From Oleiharenicola lentus (GTDB lineage Bacteria; Verrucomicrobiota; Verrucomicrobiia; Opitutales; Opitutaceae), in the NCBI RefSeq assembly GCF_004118375.1, contig NZ_SDHX01000001.1, forward strand, positions 186,001 through 250,000: 64,000 nt of DNA, in the 5' to 3' direction. The position numbers and the translations under genes are program-made. The notes below the pieces were generated by a model. The model was given only the letters and a program-made list of their open reading frames with translations, searched no databases and was not told the DNA's origin. Below are positions 16,110 through 24,142 of this stretch, piece by piece. Position 1 is the first letter of the stretch, and each line of letters begins with the position of its first letter.

Positions 16110-16902
16110 GAACACAGCCCAAACCATTGCCAAGAAAGGCTTTGTATGGCTCATTGGAGCTGGCCCGGGTGCGGCTGACTTGATCACGGTGCGCGGTTTG
16201 AAGGCACTCCAGGCGGCCGAGGCCGTGGTCTATGATGAGCTGGCCAACAGCGACCTGCTGGCGAACTGCCGGTCCGGCTGCGAGCTGCACTCCGTCGGCA
16301 AACGCGCCGGGCGGCACAATGCTTCCCAGGGTGAGATCAACGAACTGCTGGTGTCGCTCGCCCAGTCCGGGAAAAAGGTCGTGCGCCTGAAGGGCGGCGA
16401 TCCGCTGGTCTTCGGGCGGGCCGGCGAGGAAATCGAGGCCCTGCGCGCCGCCGGGCTGCCTTACGAGATCGTACCGGGCGTCACAGCCGCGACCGCCGCG
16501 GCCGCCGTGACCGGCCTGCCGCTGACGCATCGCGACTTTTCGTCGGCCGTGGTCTTCGTGACAGGTCACCAATGCGCGGCCAACACGGGCGGGCTCGACT
16601 GGGCCGCGCTCGCGAAGCTCAAGGCCACGCTCTGTTTCTACATGGGCGTGCGGCGTCTGCCCGAGATCGTGCACAATCTCGTCGAACACGGGATGGCCGG
16701 CACCACGCCGCTGGCGCTGATCAGCCAGGCCACGCTGCCCGCGCAGAAAGTCACCATCACCACGCTGGCCGAAGCCGCGGTGATTCCGTCGGAGCACATT
16801 GCCCAGCCCGCGCTGGTCGTGATCGGCGAGGTCGTGCGCGTGTCGGATTTCGCGCAGCAGGTGCCGGGGTTGGCGGGTAGGGACCGCGGTTCGGTCCTGT
16901 AG
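16108..16902 (+). CDS. cobA: uroporphyrinogen-III C-methyltransferase (SUMT)
   Basis: A 264-residue SAM-dependent methyltransferase producing precorrin-2, the first step toward siroheme. Recognised by VWLIGAGPGAADLITVRGLKALQ, AVVYDELAN, VVRLKGGDPLVFGRAGEE, VPGVTAATAAAAVTGLPLTHR and MGVRRLPEIV. It is the short CobA type, without the CysG dehydrogenase/chelatase half, which fits the separate CbiX-type chelatase just downstream. ATG 16108 is chosen (MNTAQTIAKK); the frame is open further up but crosses the divergent promoter. The last residues and the TAG stop fall into an intergenic repeat that starts at about 16898. Confidence 0.93.
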   Translation: MNTAQTIAKKGFVWLIGAGPGAADLITVRGLKALQAAEAVVYDELANSDLLANCRSGCELHSVGKRAGRHNASQGEINELLVSLAQSGKKVVRLKGGDPLVFGRAGEEIEALRAAGLPYEIVPGVTAATAAAAVTGLPLTHRDFSSAVVFVTGHQCAANTGGLDWAALAKLKATLCFYMGVRRLPEIVHNLVEHGMAGTTPLALISQATLPAQKVTITTLAEAAVIPSEHIAQPALVVIGEVVRVSDFAQQVPGLAGRDRGSVL

Positions 16903-16957
16903 GGGCGGGCCTTGGCCCGACCTCGTGCACAAGGTCGTTGCAAGCAACGACCCTACA
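16898..16957. repeat. family B repeat, copy 1
   Basis: An inverted module beginning TGTAGGGGCGGGCCTTGGCC, continuing CGACCTCG and ending CGACCCTACA. Related copies lie at 31976 and 55190, and a degenerate one at about 17871-17930. It supplies the cobA stop codon TAG at 16900-16902. Confidence 0.8.
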
Positions 16958-17765
16958 AAGAATCGGTCGCCCGCCACCGATCCGCTAAAATTCCCACCAA
17001 CAGCGGGTGCTCCGCCACGAGCCCGGTCATCGTGGTGCGCAAAGTCCCGCCGCTCGCCGTCTCGGCCGCGCGGCAAATTTCCGCGACGTCGCCGTCCGGG
17101 CCGGCGTGGCGACCGGGCAGCAGGAACTGCATCGCGACGATCACCTCGCCGGCGTTCCAGCCGGGTGAACGCAGGAGCCGTTCGAGCAACGGCTCGCAGA
17201 AATCGTAGGCCGAGCCTTCGCGGCGTTCCATGCTGGCGGGCGAAACGGTGTAGGCGGGGCCGAGTTGGCCCGCGAGCTGGCAGGCCAGCTCGTTGCGCAC
17301 GTCGGTGACGGCCTTCGCCGGGCTGCCGTGGTCCACCAGGGCGACACGGCGGGCAGATGCGCCCGCGGCGCGCACCTGGTCGGCGAGGATGCGTGCGAGC
17401 CGGTCGTCGTCGGCGGCGAACAACGGGGCGGCCAATCGGACGTTGAGTGCGGGGTGCTTGCCGCGCAGATGGACGAGCCGTTTCGGCAGGTAGTCCGTGA
17501 GCGCGCCGCTTGGGCCGAAAAAGAGCGGGACGACGAGAAAGTCTGTCTGCCCGGTGGCGAGCCGGCGTTCCAGGGCGGGTTCAAGGATTTCGGCCGGCGT
17601 GCCCTCAAGTTTTTCCGCCGGCACCGCGCTCGAATGCAGCAGCGAGACCGGCGAGACCGGCTGCCCGATCCGCTCGCCAAGCTTCGCGGCCAGCGCCCGT
17701 AAACCAAGCGTGGCGGCGGGCGCGAGTGAGCCGTTGTCCATCAGGAACGTGAGCGGGGCGGGCAT
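16953..17765 (-). CDS. sirohydrochlorin chelatase-like protein (CbiX family, two domains)
   Basis: A 270-residue protein built of two CbiX-like halves. The C-terminal half is intact: VALVDHGSPAKAV (His146) and VIVAMQFLLPGRHAGPDGDVAEI, with histidines in the expected chelating positions. In the N-terminal half the equivalent first motif reads FLMDNGSLAPA, with Asn instead of the catalytic His, although VVPLFFGPSG is retained. It probably inserts Fe into sirohydrochlorin (siroheme for CysI). It converges on cobA, so it is probably transcribed separately. A cobalt chelatase role cannot be excluded; no precorrin-2 dehydrogenase gene is seen nearby. Confidence 0.78.
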   Translation of the reverse strand: MPAPLTFLMDNGSLAPAATLGLRALAAKLGERIGQPVSPVSLLHSSAVPAEKLEGTPAEILEPALERRLATGQTDFLVVPLFFGPSGALTDYLPKRLVHLRGKHPALNVRLAAPLFAADDDRLARILADQVRAAGASARRVALVDHGSPAKAVTDVRNELACQLAGQLGPAYTVSPASMERREGSAYDFCEPLLERLLRSPGWNAGEVIVAMQFLLPGRHAGPDGDVAEICRAAETASGGTLRTTMTGLVAEHPLLVGILADRWRATDSL

Positions 17766-17777
17766 GGGTGGATTGAG

Positions 17778-17930
17778 TGGAGGGCCCGTCTCCCGACGGG
17801 CCGTGGTCGGTCGGGAGACCGACCCTCCATGGATTCTTCGCTTCGCTCAGAATGACAAGCTTGGAGGCAAGTGGGTCGCGGCTTGCGGCGACCTCGGGTG
17901 CGAGGTCGGACCAAGGTCCGACCCTGCATA
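17778..17930. repeat. composite intergenic repeat (families G, A and B)
   Basis: The 181-base gap upstream of the CbiX gene holds three repeat units in series. A palindromic unit TGGAGGGCCCGTC...CCCTCCA spans 17778-17829, a single arm of family A (GGATTCTTCGCTTCGCTC, then AGAATGACA) spans 17831-17857, and a family-B-like unit (CGACCTCGGGTGCGAGGTCG and onward to CCGACCCTGCA) spans about 17871-17930. Confidence 0.75.
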
Positions 17931-17946
17931 TGAGGCGGACGGGAGG

Positions 17947-19614
17947 TCACTCCAATCCCGCGACATTCACCGTGTTGTCGTATTCGACGGTGAACTTCAC
18001 GGTCAGCTCGCGTTTCTCGCCGGGCTTGAGGTCGAGCGTCCACTTGAGCGTGCCTTCGTCGGTGGGCTTCACGTCCTTGGCGTCGGGTGAGAGCAGCTTC
18101 ACGACGATCTTCTCGTTGCGCGAAAGCGGCACCTGGTCGGCGACGATCACGCGTTCCATGGTCTTCTTGTTGTTCTGGACCGTGATCAGGTATTCATAGG
18201 TGATGCGCTTGCCGGAGTTGGTCAGGCCGGTGTCCTCGGTGAACTTCTGCACGCGCTTGTGCTTGATCGCGATGCCGTCGTCCACGCCGAGGGCGAGGTC
18301 GAACTTCTCGCCGCTCATGACCGTGCGCAGGCCGCTGGTGGCGACGAAGGTGCCGTCGAGGAACACGTTCATCGCGCCGGCGAGCAGCGGGAACTCGGAG
18401 CTGTTGACGACCTTGCTCGTGAGGAAGGCCGCGGTTTGGCGCTTCGGCACGGTGAGGTATTCGGGCACGGCCTTGAGCGCGGCGCTTGTCACCGGGACCT
18501 TCTGCGGAGAGTTGTCGCTCGGGATGCTGGAACTGACGGCGATCTTGAACGAGGCGCTCGTCGCACCGGCCTCAATCGTGGCGCTGGAGTAACGGGCGTC
18601 CTTCAACTCAAAATCAGCTTCATTGCCCACGCCGTTTGTGGTCAGCGTTTGCATGTTGACCGAGGGCGCGGCGGCGGCCTTGGCCATCATCATGTCATTG
18701 CGACGGCTCCGTTCCGCCTGCTCGCGCAAGGCGATCGGATTGTAGAGGTCCAGCTGCCACACGCTCAGCACCGGCGCCGCGCCACCGAGTGACGGACGAG
18801 CGGTCGAGAGCGTGAGGGCGACGTCTTTCCAGTCCTCGCCGGTGCCTTGGCGGACAATGCCGAAGTAATCGAGCTGCACGGTGCGCTCGCTGCTGGCGAC
18901 GCGGGCGTCGTAGCTCGGCACCCACGAGGCGCCGGGCACGGTGTAGCTGAGCGCCACCTCGAGCGAGCCAGCCTGGGCGGCGGCGACGCGCACCGTCACG
19001 GTCTTGAAGGCCTTGCCGCCGGCGCCGCGCAGCTCCTGCAACTGGGCCTGCACGGTGTTGGCCCGGTTTTGCAGCTCCTCGCGCTGTTCGTCGAGGGTGG
19101 CGCGCTCGGTGACGAGCTTGCTCTTCTGCTCGATCAGGAAGTTGAGCGAGGTGGTGAACTGGTTCAGCTCGGGGCGCGGGACGTCCTTGGTCGGCAGCGC
19201 GAAGAGCGCGGCTTCCATCCGGTCGAGCATGGCCTGCTGCGTGTTCAGGAGGTTGGCGCGGTCGTCGTAGCCGCGCATCTGCTTGGCGAAGGCCTTGAGC
19301 TGGTCCTCGAGTTCCTTCACGCGCGCATCGGGCGTGTAATCCACGTAGGTCTGCTTCGCGCTGACGTCGAGGATGCTGGCCTGGGCCGTGCCCTTGCCGC
19401 TGACCTGCAGCGACTGCTCGTTGAGCGCCTGCGGCAGGTGGGCGAAGATCAGCTCGGCGGTGCCGCCGCTAAGCTGCACCGTGGCGGTGCGGGTGACGAC
19501 GGCGCGGTCCTGATAGACCGTGACCGCGGAGATGCGGGAGTCCACCGGTGCGGCGCTTAAGCGCAGGAAGGCAGACAGAAGACCGAGGGCGAGGAGCAGA
19601 CGGGGAGTTTTCAT
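17947..19614 (-). CDS. MuiA-like (DUF4139/DUF4140) exported protein
   Basis: A 555-residue protein of the mucoidy-inhibitor A family. It has a signal peptide (MKTPRLLLALGLLSAFLRLSA), the DUF4140 N-terminal part ISAVTVYQDRAVVTRTATVQL, a coiled-coil middle (about 105-205), and the DUF4139 part with YTVPGASWVPSYDARVAS and GTGEDWKDVALTLSTARPSLG, then a C-terminal LKWTLDLKPGEKRELTVKFTVEY. Family members are surface or periplasmic proteins of unclear function, one linked to reduced mucoidy. I use ATG 19614, where the signal peptide begins. It stands alone, with repeats downstream. Confidence 0.88.
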   Translation of the reverse strand: MKTPRLLLALGLLSAFLRLSAAPVDSRISAVTVYQDRAVVTRTATVQLSGGTAELIFAHLPQALNEQSLQVSGKGTAQASILDVSAKQTYVDYTPDARVKELEDQLKAFAKQMRGYDDRANLLNTQQAMLDRMEAALFALPTKDVPRPELNQFTTSLNFLIEQKSKLVTERATLDEQREELQNRANTVQAQLQELRGAGGKAFKTVTVRVAAAQAGSLEVALSYTVPGASWVPSYDARVASSERTVQLDYFGIVRQGTGEDWKDVALTLSTARPSLGGAAPVLSVWQLDLYNPIALREQAERSRRNDMMMAKAAAAPSVNMQTLTTNGVGNEADFELKDARYSSATIEAGATSASFKIAVSSSIPSDNSPQKVPVTSAALKAVPEYLTVPKRQTAAFLTSKVVNSSEFPLLAGAMNVFLDGTFVATSGLRTVMSGEKFDLALGVDDGIAIKHKRVQKFTEDTGLTNSGKRITYEYLITVQNNKKTMERVIVADQVPLSRNEKIVVKLLSPDAKDVKPTDEGTLKWTLDLKPGEKRELTVKFTVEYDNTVNVAGLE

Positions 19615-19729
19615 GGGAGTTATCCTGGTTGGATGAGGGCTTAGACGCGGTTCCCGACGCTTTGTTAGCCCCGGACTTGTAAGGGATTTGTCATGCAACC
19701 GCCAGCCCGCGGGCAGGGCGGAGGGCGGT

Positions 19730-20026
19730 TCAGCCCTTGCCCACCAGATCGAGCAGATCGCCGATGCGGCGATGGGATTCCAGCGGGTGCCGCAACCGGT
19801 AGCCGCGGTTGAGCTTGTAGCGGTTGCGCTGGCCCTCGCGGGTGCGCGTGAGCACGCCCTCTTCCTCGAGCGCGGTCACGATCGCATGGACCGCCCGCTC
19901 GGTGATGCCGACCTGCTGGGCGACCTCCCGCAGCGTGATGTCCGCGTTCCGGTCCAGGCACACCAGCACATGGGTGTGGTTGGTCAGAAAGGTCCAGCCG
20001 GCGGCCGGAGCAGGGGTGGCGGGCAT
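19730..20026 (-). CDS. winged-helix (MarR/ArsR-like) transcriptional regulator
   Basis: A 98-residue winged-helix protein: THVLVCLDRNADITLREVAQQVGITERAVHAIVTALEEEGVLTRTREGQRNRYKLN, followed by a short C-terminal helix. ATG 20026 (MPATPAPAAG) is chosen over the frame-start ATG at 20089, because the latter overlaps a strong palindrome that is better read as the operator. It is divergent from sbtA and very probably regulates both itself and the bicarbonate transporter. No ligand-binding domain is present, so the signal may be a small molecule bound at the dimer interface or DNA-level competition. Confidence 0.8.
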   Translation of the reverse strand: MPATPAPAAGWTFLTNHTHVLVCLDRNADITLREVAQQVGITERAVHAIVTALEEEGVLTRTREGQRNRYKLNRGYRLRHPLESHRRIGDLLDLVGKG

Positions 20027-20073
20027 GGGCACAGCCTGGGCGAACCCGGCCCGGAAATCAAGAACACTAAATA

Positions 20074-20089
20074 ATGAAGTTGACTTCAT
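20074..20089. promoter_or_regulatory. palindromic operator upstream of sbtA
   Basis: ATGAAGT-TG-ACTTCAT, a perfect 7-bp dyad with a 2-base spacer in an AT-rich island (further flanked by TAA and TATTA), 24 bases before the sbtA start and 47 bases before the regulator start. This is the expected size and symmetry for a dimeric winged-helix repressor. Confidence 0.65.
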
Positions 20090-20113
20090 GTATTAATCTT
20101 CAATCACCGGGGC

Positions 20114-21124
20114 ATGGACCTGCTGACTCCGCTCCTCTCCGGCTTGATGTCCCCGATGGTGCTCGCCTTCCTGCTGGGCATTGTCGCCGCGCTCCTCCGG
20201 AGCGACCTGCAGATTCCCGAGCCGCTGCACGCGGCGCTGACGATCTACCTGCTGTTCGCCATCGGGCTGAAGGGCGGGGCCAAGCTGGAGGGGGTGAACC
20301 CGGCCGACTTTGCCGGACCGCTGGTGGCGGCGCTGGGCCTGTGCGTGGCGATTCCGGCGTGGAGTTACCTGCTGTTGCGGCGGCTGGGGAGATTTGACGC
20401 GGTGAATGCGGGGGCGATTGCGGCGCACTACGGTTCGGTCTCGGTCGTGACCTTCGGCGCCTGCGTGGCCTACCTCGACGCGCGCGCGGTGGCGCACGAG
20501 CCATTTCTCCCGGCGCTGCTCGCGATGATGGAGGTGCCGGGCATCCTGATGGCGCTGTGGCTGGTGCGCCGCACCCAGCCGGCACCGGCGACCGTGCCGG
20601 CGTCGGCGCTTGCCTTTGTGCCCCCGGCGTTGGGCGGCGAACGGGGCCGGGTGCTGCACGAGCTGCTGACCAGCAAGGGCATCGTGCTCCTGCTCGGGGG
20701 CATGGTGATCGGGCTGGCCTCGGGAAAGAAGGGCTTCGAGCAGGTGGCGCCGCTGTTCGAGACGCCCTTCCGCGGCGTGCTGACGCTGTTCCTGCTGGAA
20801 ATCGGCCTCGTGACCGGCCGCCGGCTGCGGGACCTGCGCACGGCCGGACCCTTTCTCTGCACCTTCGCCGTGGTGATGCCGCTGCTGCACGGATTGCTCG
20901 GCGCGGCGCTGGGCACCTGGACGGGACTGAGTGCCGGCGGGGCCGCGGCGCTGGGCACGCTGGCGGCCAGCGCGTCCTACATCGCCGCCCCGGCGGCCGT
21001 GCGCGTGGCGCTGCCGGCGGCCAACCCGGCTTATTACCTCACGGCGTCGCTGGCGGTCACGTTCCCCTTCAACGTCGTGGTCGGCATCCCGCTGTATTTT
21101 GCCTTCGCGCGCTGGCTGGGCTGA
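20114..21124 (+). CDS. sbtA: sodium-dependent bicarbonate transporter family permease
   Basis: A 336-residue integral membrane protein of the SbtA family (PF05982 type), about ten transmembrane helices arranged as two inverted halves. Diagnostic segments are IYLLFAIGLKGGAKL, AAHYGSVSVVTFGACVAYL (the substrate/ion site region), KGIVLLLGGMVIGL and ALGTLAASASYIAAPAAVRVALP. In cyanobacteria SbtA imports bicarbonate with sodium and is gated by the PII-like SbtB; no sbtB gene is adjacent here. A heterotroph could use it to supply carboxylases. The divergent winged-helix regulator and its palindrome suggest dedicated control. Confidence 0.9.
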   Translation: MDLLTPLLSGLMSPMVLAFLLGIVAALLRSDLQIPEPLHAALTIYLLFAIGLKGGAKLEGVNPADFAGPLVAALGLCVAIPAWSYLLLRRLGRFDAVNAGAIAAHYGSVSVVTFGACVAYLDARAVAHEPFLPALLAMMEVPGILMALWLVRRTQPAPATVPASALAFVPPALGGERGRVLHELLTSKGIVLLLGGMVIGLASGKKGFEQVAPLFETPFRGVLTLFLLEIGLVTGRRLRDLRTAGPFLCTFAVVMPLLHGLLGAALGTWTGLSAGGAAALGTLAASASYIAAPAAVRVALPAANPAYYLTASLAVTFPFNVVVGIPLYFAFARWLG

Positions 21125-21145
21125 CCGGGAACCGCGTGGTCGGGC

Positions 21146-22666
21146 TTACCAACCGTCCGTGCGGAACGGAGCGGCCGGCAAGCCGGCGGCGTTGGCCAGG
21201 GTGGAGTTGGGCACGTTGCGAAACGCATAACGCAGCGCCACGGGCTGCGGCACGGCGGCGGCGCTGACGACGACGGTCGCGCCCTCGATCTTCGCGGTCG
21301 CGGGATGGAACACACGGTCGGCCCCGGCGATTTCAAAACCGCCGACCTCGGCCGCAGTGCTCTTCAGGCCGTCGGCGTAGGCGAAGGTCACGCGGAACCC
21401 CGCCCCTTCGCGCGCCACGGCCTGCACGACCGGTCCGGAGTCGGCGAGCCCGCGCACACCATGGATGCGCGCGAGGGCCAGTCGGGCGAGGCGGTCGCCG
21501 ACGGGCACTTTGTCCTGCGGGTGCAGGTCGGTCGGCTCGGTGCCGTCAATGATCACGGCGAGCCCGGTCGCGGGTGTGCGCCGCACGGCGATTTCCTGCG
21601 CCTCGCGCTGGTAGGCCCAGCCGGTGCCGGTTTCCTTGTCCCAACCTTCGTAGTTGGGCAGCTGCACGACGAAGAACGGAAAATCGCCCAACGGCCATGA
21701 GGCGCGCCAGGCGCCGATCATCGCGGGCAGCAGCTCGGCGTAGTCCCGGTGGCGGCCGACGTTGGACTCGCCCTGATACCAGAACGCGCCGCGCAGCGCG
21801 TAGGGCGCGAGAGGGGCGATCATACCGTTGTAGAGGCGGGCCGGCATGAAGCCCGAGCCGGGTCCCATCGGCGGACGCGGCCATTGCATCGTGACCGGAG
21901 TGCCCTTCGTGCGGTTGTCCTCATGGGCCTTGGCCCAGGCGGCTTCGAGGCCGGGCTGGGCGGCGTAGCGTTCGGGCCAGACGGCCATCGCGTCCTGCAT
22001 GGTCCGGTTCAGGGCCGGCCAGCTGCGGTGCGTGCGCAACACCGGCTCGGGCATCCACGACTCGATCGCGGTGCCGCCCCACGAGGCGTTCAGGATGCCG
22101 ACGGGCACGTTGAGTTTCGCCGCGACGCTTTGCGCGAAGAAATAGCCGACCGCGGTGAAGCCGCCGATGGTGTCGGGCGTGGCCGTCTGCCAGCCGCTGG
22201 TTGGAACCCGGCCCGTGGGCAGGTCGGCGCCGGTGTGCTCCACGCGGAGGTGGCGGATGAGCGGGTTGGCGGGCTTGGTCTTCTCGACAGCGAAAAGCTT
22301 CGGCGAGCTGCCGAGACCCCACTCCATGTTGGATTGGCCGGAGGCGAGCCACACCTCGCCGACGACGACATCGCGCAAAGTGATACTCGTGTTGCCGCGC
22401 GTGACCACGAGGTCGGCGCCAGTGGCGTTGGCCGGCAACGGATCGAGGTCGGCGCGCCAGATGCCGCTGGTGTTCACGCGCGTGCGCTTGGTCTGGCCGG
22501 CGAAGCTCACCGTCACGTCCGCGCCCGGCTGGTCGTCCCAGCCCCAAACCGGAACAGCCATGTCACGCTGGAGCACGGCGTGGTCGGTGAAGGGCGGCGC
22601 GAGCTCGAGGGCGGCGCAGGGCAGGGTGAAAACGACGGACAACAGGGCGGGGCGGAGCAGTTTCAT
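21146..22666 (-). CDS. exported sialate O-acetylesterase-family (SASA) carbohydrate esterase
   Basis: A 506-residue exported SGNH-fold esterase. It has a signal peptide (MKLLRPALLSVVFTLPCAA), the common opening PPFTDHAVLQRDMAVPVWGW, the nucleophile block VWLASGQSNMEW (Ser112), NASWGGTAIESWMP, the FWYQGESN block, and DGTEPTDLHPQDK carrying the Asp-x-x-His pair. Family members deacetylate sialic acids or plant polysaccharides such as xylan; in this pectin/arabinose-degrading context plant polymer deacetylation is more likely. The start is ATG 22666; the frame is open far upstream on the shadow of the divergent gene. Confidence 0.88.
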   Translation of the reverse strand: MKLLRPALLSVVFTLPCAALELAPPFTDHAVLQRDMAVPVWGWDDQPGADVTVSFAGQTKRTRVNTSGIWRADLDPLPANATGADLVVTRGNTSITLRDVVVGEVWLASGQSNMEWGLGSSPKLFAVEKTKPANPLIRHLRVEHTGADLPTGRVPTSGWQTATPDTIGGFTAVGYFFAQSVAAKLNVPVGILNASWGGTAIESWMPEPVLRTHRSWPALNRTMQDAMAVWPERYAAQPGLEAAWAKAHEDNRTKGTPVTMQWPRPPMGPGSGFMPARLYNGMIAPLAPYALRGAFWYQGESNVGRHRDYAELLPAMIGAWRASWPLGDFPFFVVQLPNYEGWDKETGTGWAYQREAQEIAVRRTPATGLAVIIDGTEPTDLHPQDKVPVGDRLARLALARIHGVRGLADSGPVVQAVAREGAGFRVTFAYADGLKSTAAEVGGFEIAGADRVFHPATAKIEGATVVVSAAAVPQPVALRYAFRNVPNSTLANAAGLPAAPFRTDGW

Positions 22667-22750
22667 GGGGAGACACCAGTCAACGCCCGGCCGACCCTGT
22701 TCGCAATAGGCATTTGCCTCCGCGGTCCCGCGGTGATTCGGTGCGGCACC

Positions 22751-23050
22751 ATGCTTTATCACTGCGTTTATTTCTGGCTGAAACCCGAGCTCACCGCCGA
22801 GCAACGTGCGGAATTCCGCCGCGGCGTCGAGAGCCTCAAGGGCATCAAGGCCGTCGAGAAGGTGTCCATCGGCGTCCCCGCCAAGACCACGGCCCGTCCC
22901 GTGATCGACGCCAGCTACGACGTGGCGCTCATCGTCGAGTGCAAGGACGTCGCCGCCGAGGCCGCCTACCAGGTGGACCCGCTGCACCTCGCCTTCGTGG
23001 CCAACTTCAAGACCTATTGGACCCGCGTCCAGATCTACGACTCCGAATAA
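22751..23050 (+). CDS. Dabb (stress-responsive alpha/beta barrel) domain protein
   Basis: A 99-residue single-domain protein: MLYHCVYFWLKPELTAEQRAEFRRGVESL, then DVALIVECKDVAAEAAYQVDPLHLAFVANF and WTRVQIYD. This matches Dabb ferredoxin-like dimers, which bind small molecules or act as minor enzymes; the substrate is unknown. It is divergent from the acetylesterase gene. Confidence 0.82.
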   Translation: MLYHCVYFWLKPELTAEQRAEFRRGVESLKGIKAVEKVSIGVPAKTTARPVIDASYDVALIVECKDVAAEAAYQVDPLHLAFVANFKTYWTRVQIYDSE

Positions 23051-23052
23051 GA

Positions 23053-23153
23053 CGAAACCTGAGGGCTGAGACCTGAACCTGAGGATTCAGGCCCGGCCTC
23101 AAATCTTGGCTTGCCCACTCTTTCAGGTTTCAGGTCTCAAGTTTCAGGTTTCC
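23053..23153. repeat. family C repeat, copy 1
   Basis: An inverted module made of GAAACCTGAG-like units: the left part reads CGAAACCTGAGGGCTGAGAC followed by CTGAACCTGAGG, and the right part reads TTTCAGGTTTCAGGTCTCAA followed by GTTTCAGG. The same module occurs at 30301-30384 and, as one arm, inside an SDR gene at 50158-50190. Confidence 0.8.
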
Positions 23154-23162
23154 TTCCACTTC

Positions 23163-24005
23163 ATGCCTTCTCTCGCCAACCAGGTCGTGATCGTCACCGG
23201 GGCCTCGGCCGGCATCGGCGAGGCCACGGCGCGGCGGCTGGTACGCGGCGGGGCAAAGGTGGTCCTCACCGCGCGGCGGCAGGACCGGCTCAACGCCCTC
23301 GCGCATGCGCTTGATCCGACCGGGGCGAACGTGCTCGCGGTCGCCGGCGACGTGACCAGCGACGCCGACCGGCGCAAGTGGGTGGAGGCGACGCTCGCGA
23401 AGTTCGGCCGCATTGACGGGCTCGTGAACAACGCCGGCTACGGCACGCGCGGCCCGGTCGAGATCGTGCCGGTGGATCTCATTCGGAAAAACTACGAGAC
23501 GAATATTTTCTCCCTCATCGCGCTCACCCAGCTCGTGATCCCGACGATGCGCGCGCAGGGCGGCGGGTGCATCGTCAACATCGGCTCCGTGGCCGGCCGC
23601 ATCGCGCGTCCGCTCTCCAGCATCTACGACTCCACCAAGCACGCGCTCGAGGCCATCACCGACGGCCTGCGCGGCGAGCTGAAACCCTTCGGCATCCGCG
23701 TGGCACTCGTGCGACCGGGGTTCATCACCACCGAATTCATCGACGCCGCCAACGCCGTCTCCGCCGACGTGCTGGCGAACGCCGGGCCCTACGCACCCTA
23801 CTACAAGGGCTACCACGAGGGCACGACGAAGCTCCGCACCTTCGCCGGCCAGCCCGACGACATCGCCCGACTCGTGGAAAAGGCGCTCGCGAGCGACGAC
23901 CCCGCCCCACGTTACAACGGCCCCTTTCACGCCAAGATTTTCCTGTTCCTCCGCTGGCTCCTGCCGCGCCGCGTGATGGGCTGGATGGTGCGGCTGAAAG
24001 GGTAG
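23163..24005 (+). CDS. short-chain dehydrogenase/reductase (SDR)
   Basis: A 280-residue classical SDR: VVIVTGASAGIGEATARRL (cofactor-binding TGxxxGIG), LVNNAGYGTRGPVE, IVNIGSVAGRIA and the catalytic YDSTKHALEAI (YxxxK). The Arg/Lys-rich segment ARRQDRL after beta-2 suggests NADP preference. The C-terminal 30 residues contain FLFLRWLLPRRVMGWMV, which may associate with membrane. Start ATG 23163 is chosen; the frame extends upstream only through repeat C, giving residues such as FQVSGLKFQVS that are repeat-derived. Substrate unknown. Confidence 0.88.
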   Translation: MPSLANQVVIVTGASAGIGEATARRLVRGGAKVVLTARRQDRLNALAHALDPTGANVLAVAGDVTSDADRRKWVEATLAKFGRIDGLVNNAGYGTRGPVEIVPVDLIRKNYETNIFSLIALTQLVIPTMRAQGGGCIVNIGSVAGRIARPLSSIYDSTKHALEAITDGLRGELKPFGIRVALVRPGFITTEFIDAANAVSADVLANAGPYAPYYKGYHEGTTKLRTFAGQPDDIARLVEKALASDDPAPRYNGPFHAKIFLFLRWLLPRRVMGWMVRLKG

Positions 24006-24012
24006 GTATTGG

Positions 24013-24083
24013 CACCACTAAACACACGAAAAGGACGGGCCCCAAGGTCTCTTCAATGGAGGGCCCATCTCCGTATGGGCCGT
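24013..24083. repeat. remnants of two repeat families upstream of tspO
   Basis: CACCACTAAACACACGAAAA (24013-24032) is one arm of the CACGAA family E. TGGAGGGCCCATCTCCGTAT with GGGCC following (24058-24083) is a unit of family G, also seen at 17778, 33527 and 55136. Nothing else is recognised in this 137-base gap. Confidence 0.6.
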
Positions 24084-24142
24084 CTGGCTGATTGATCGCA
24101 ACCCGGGAATCCGACCGACTGCTTTGCGCGTAGTTTCTTCTG

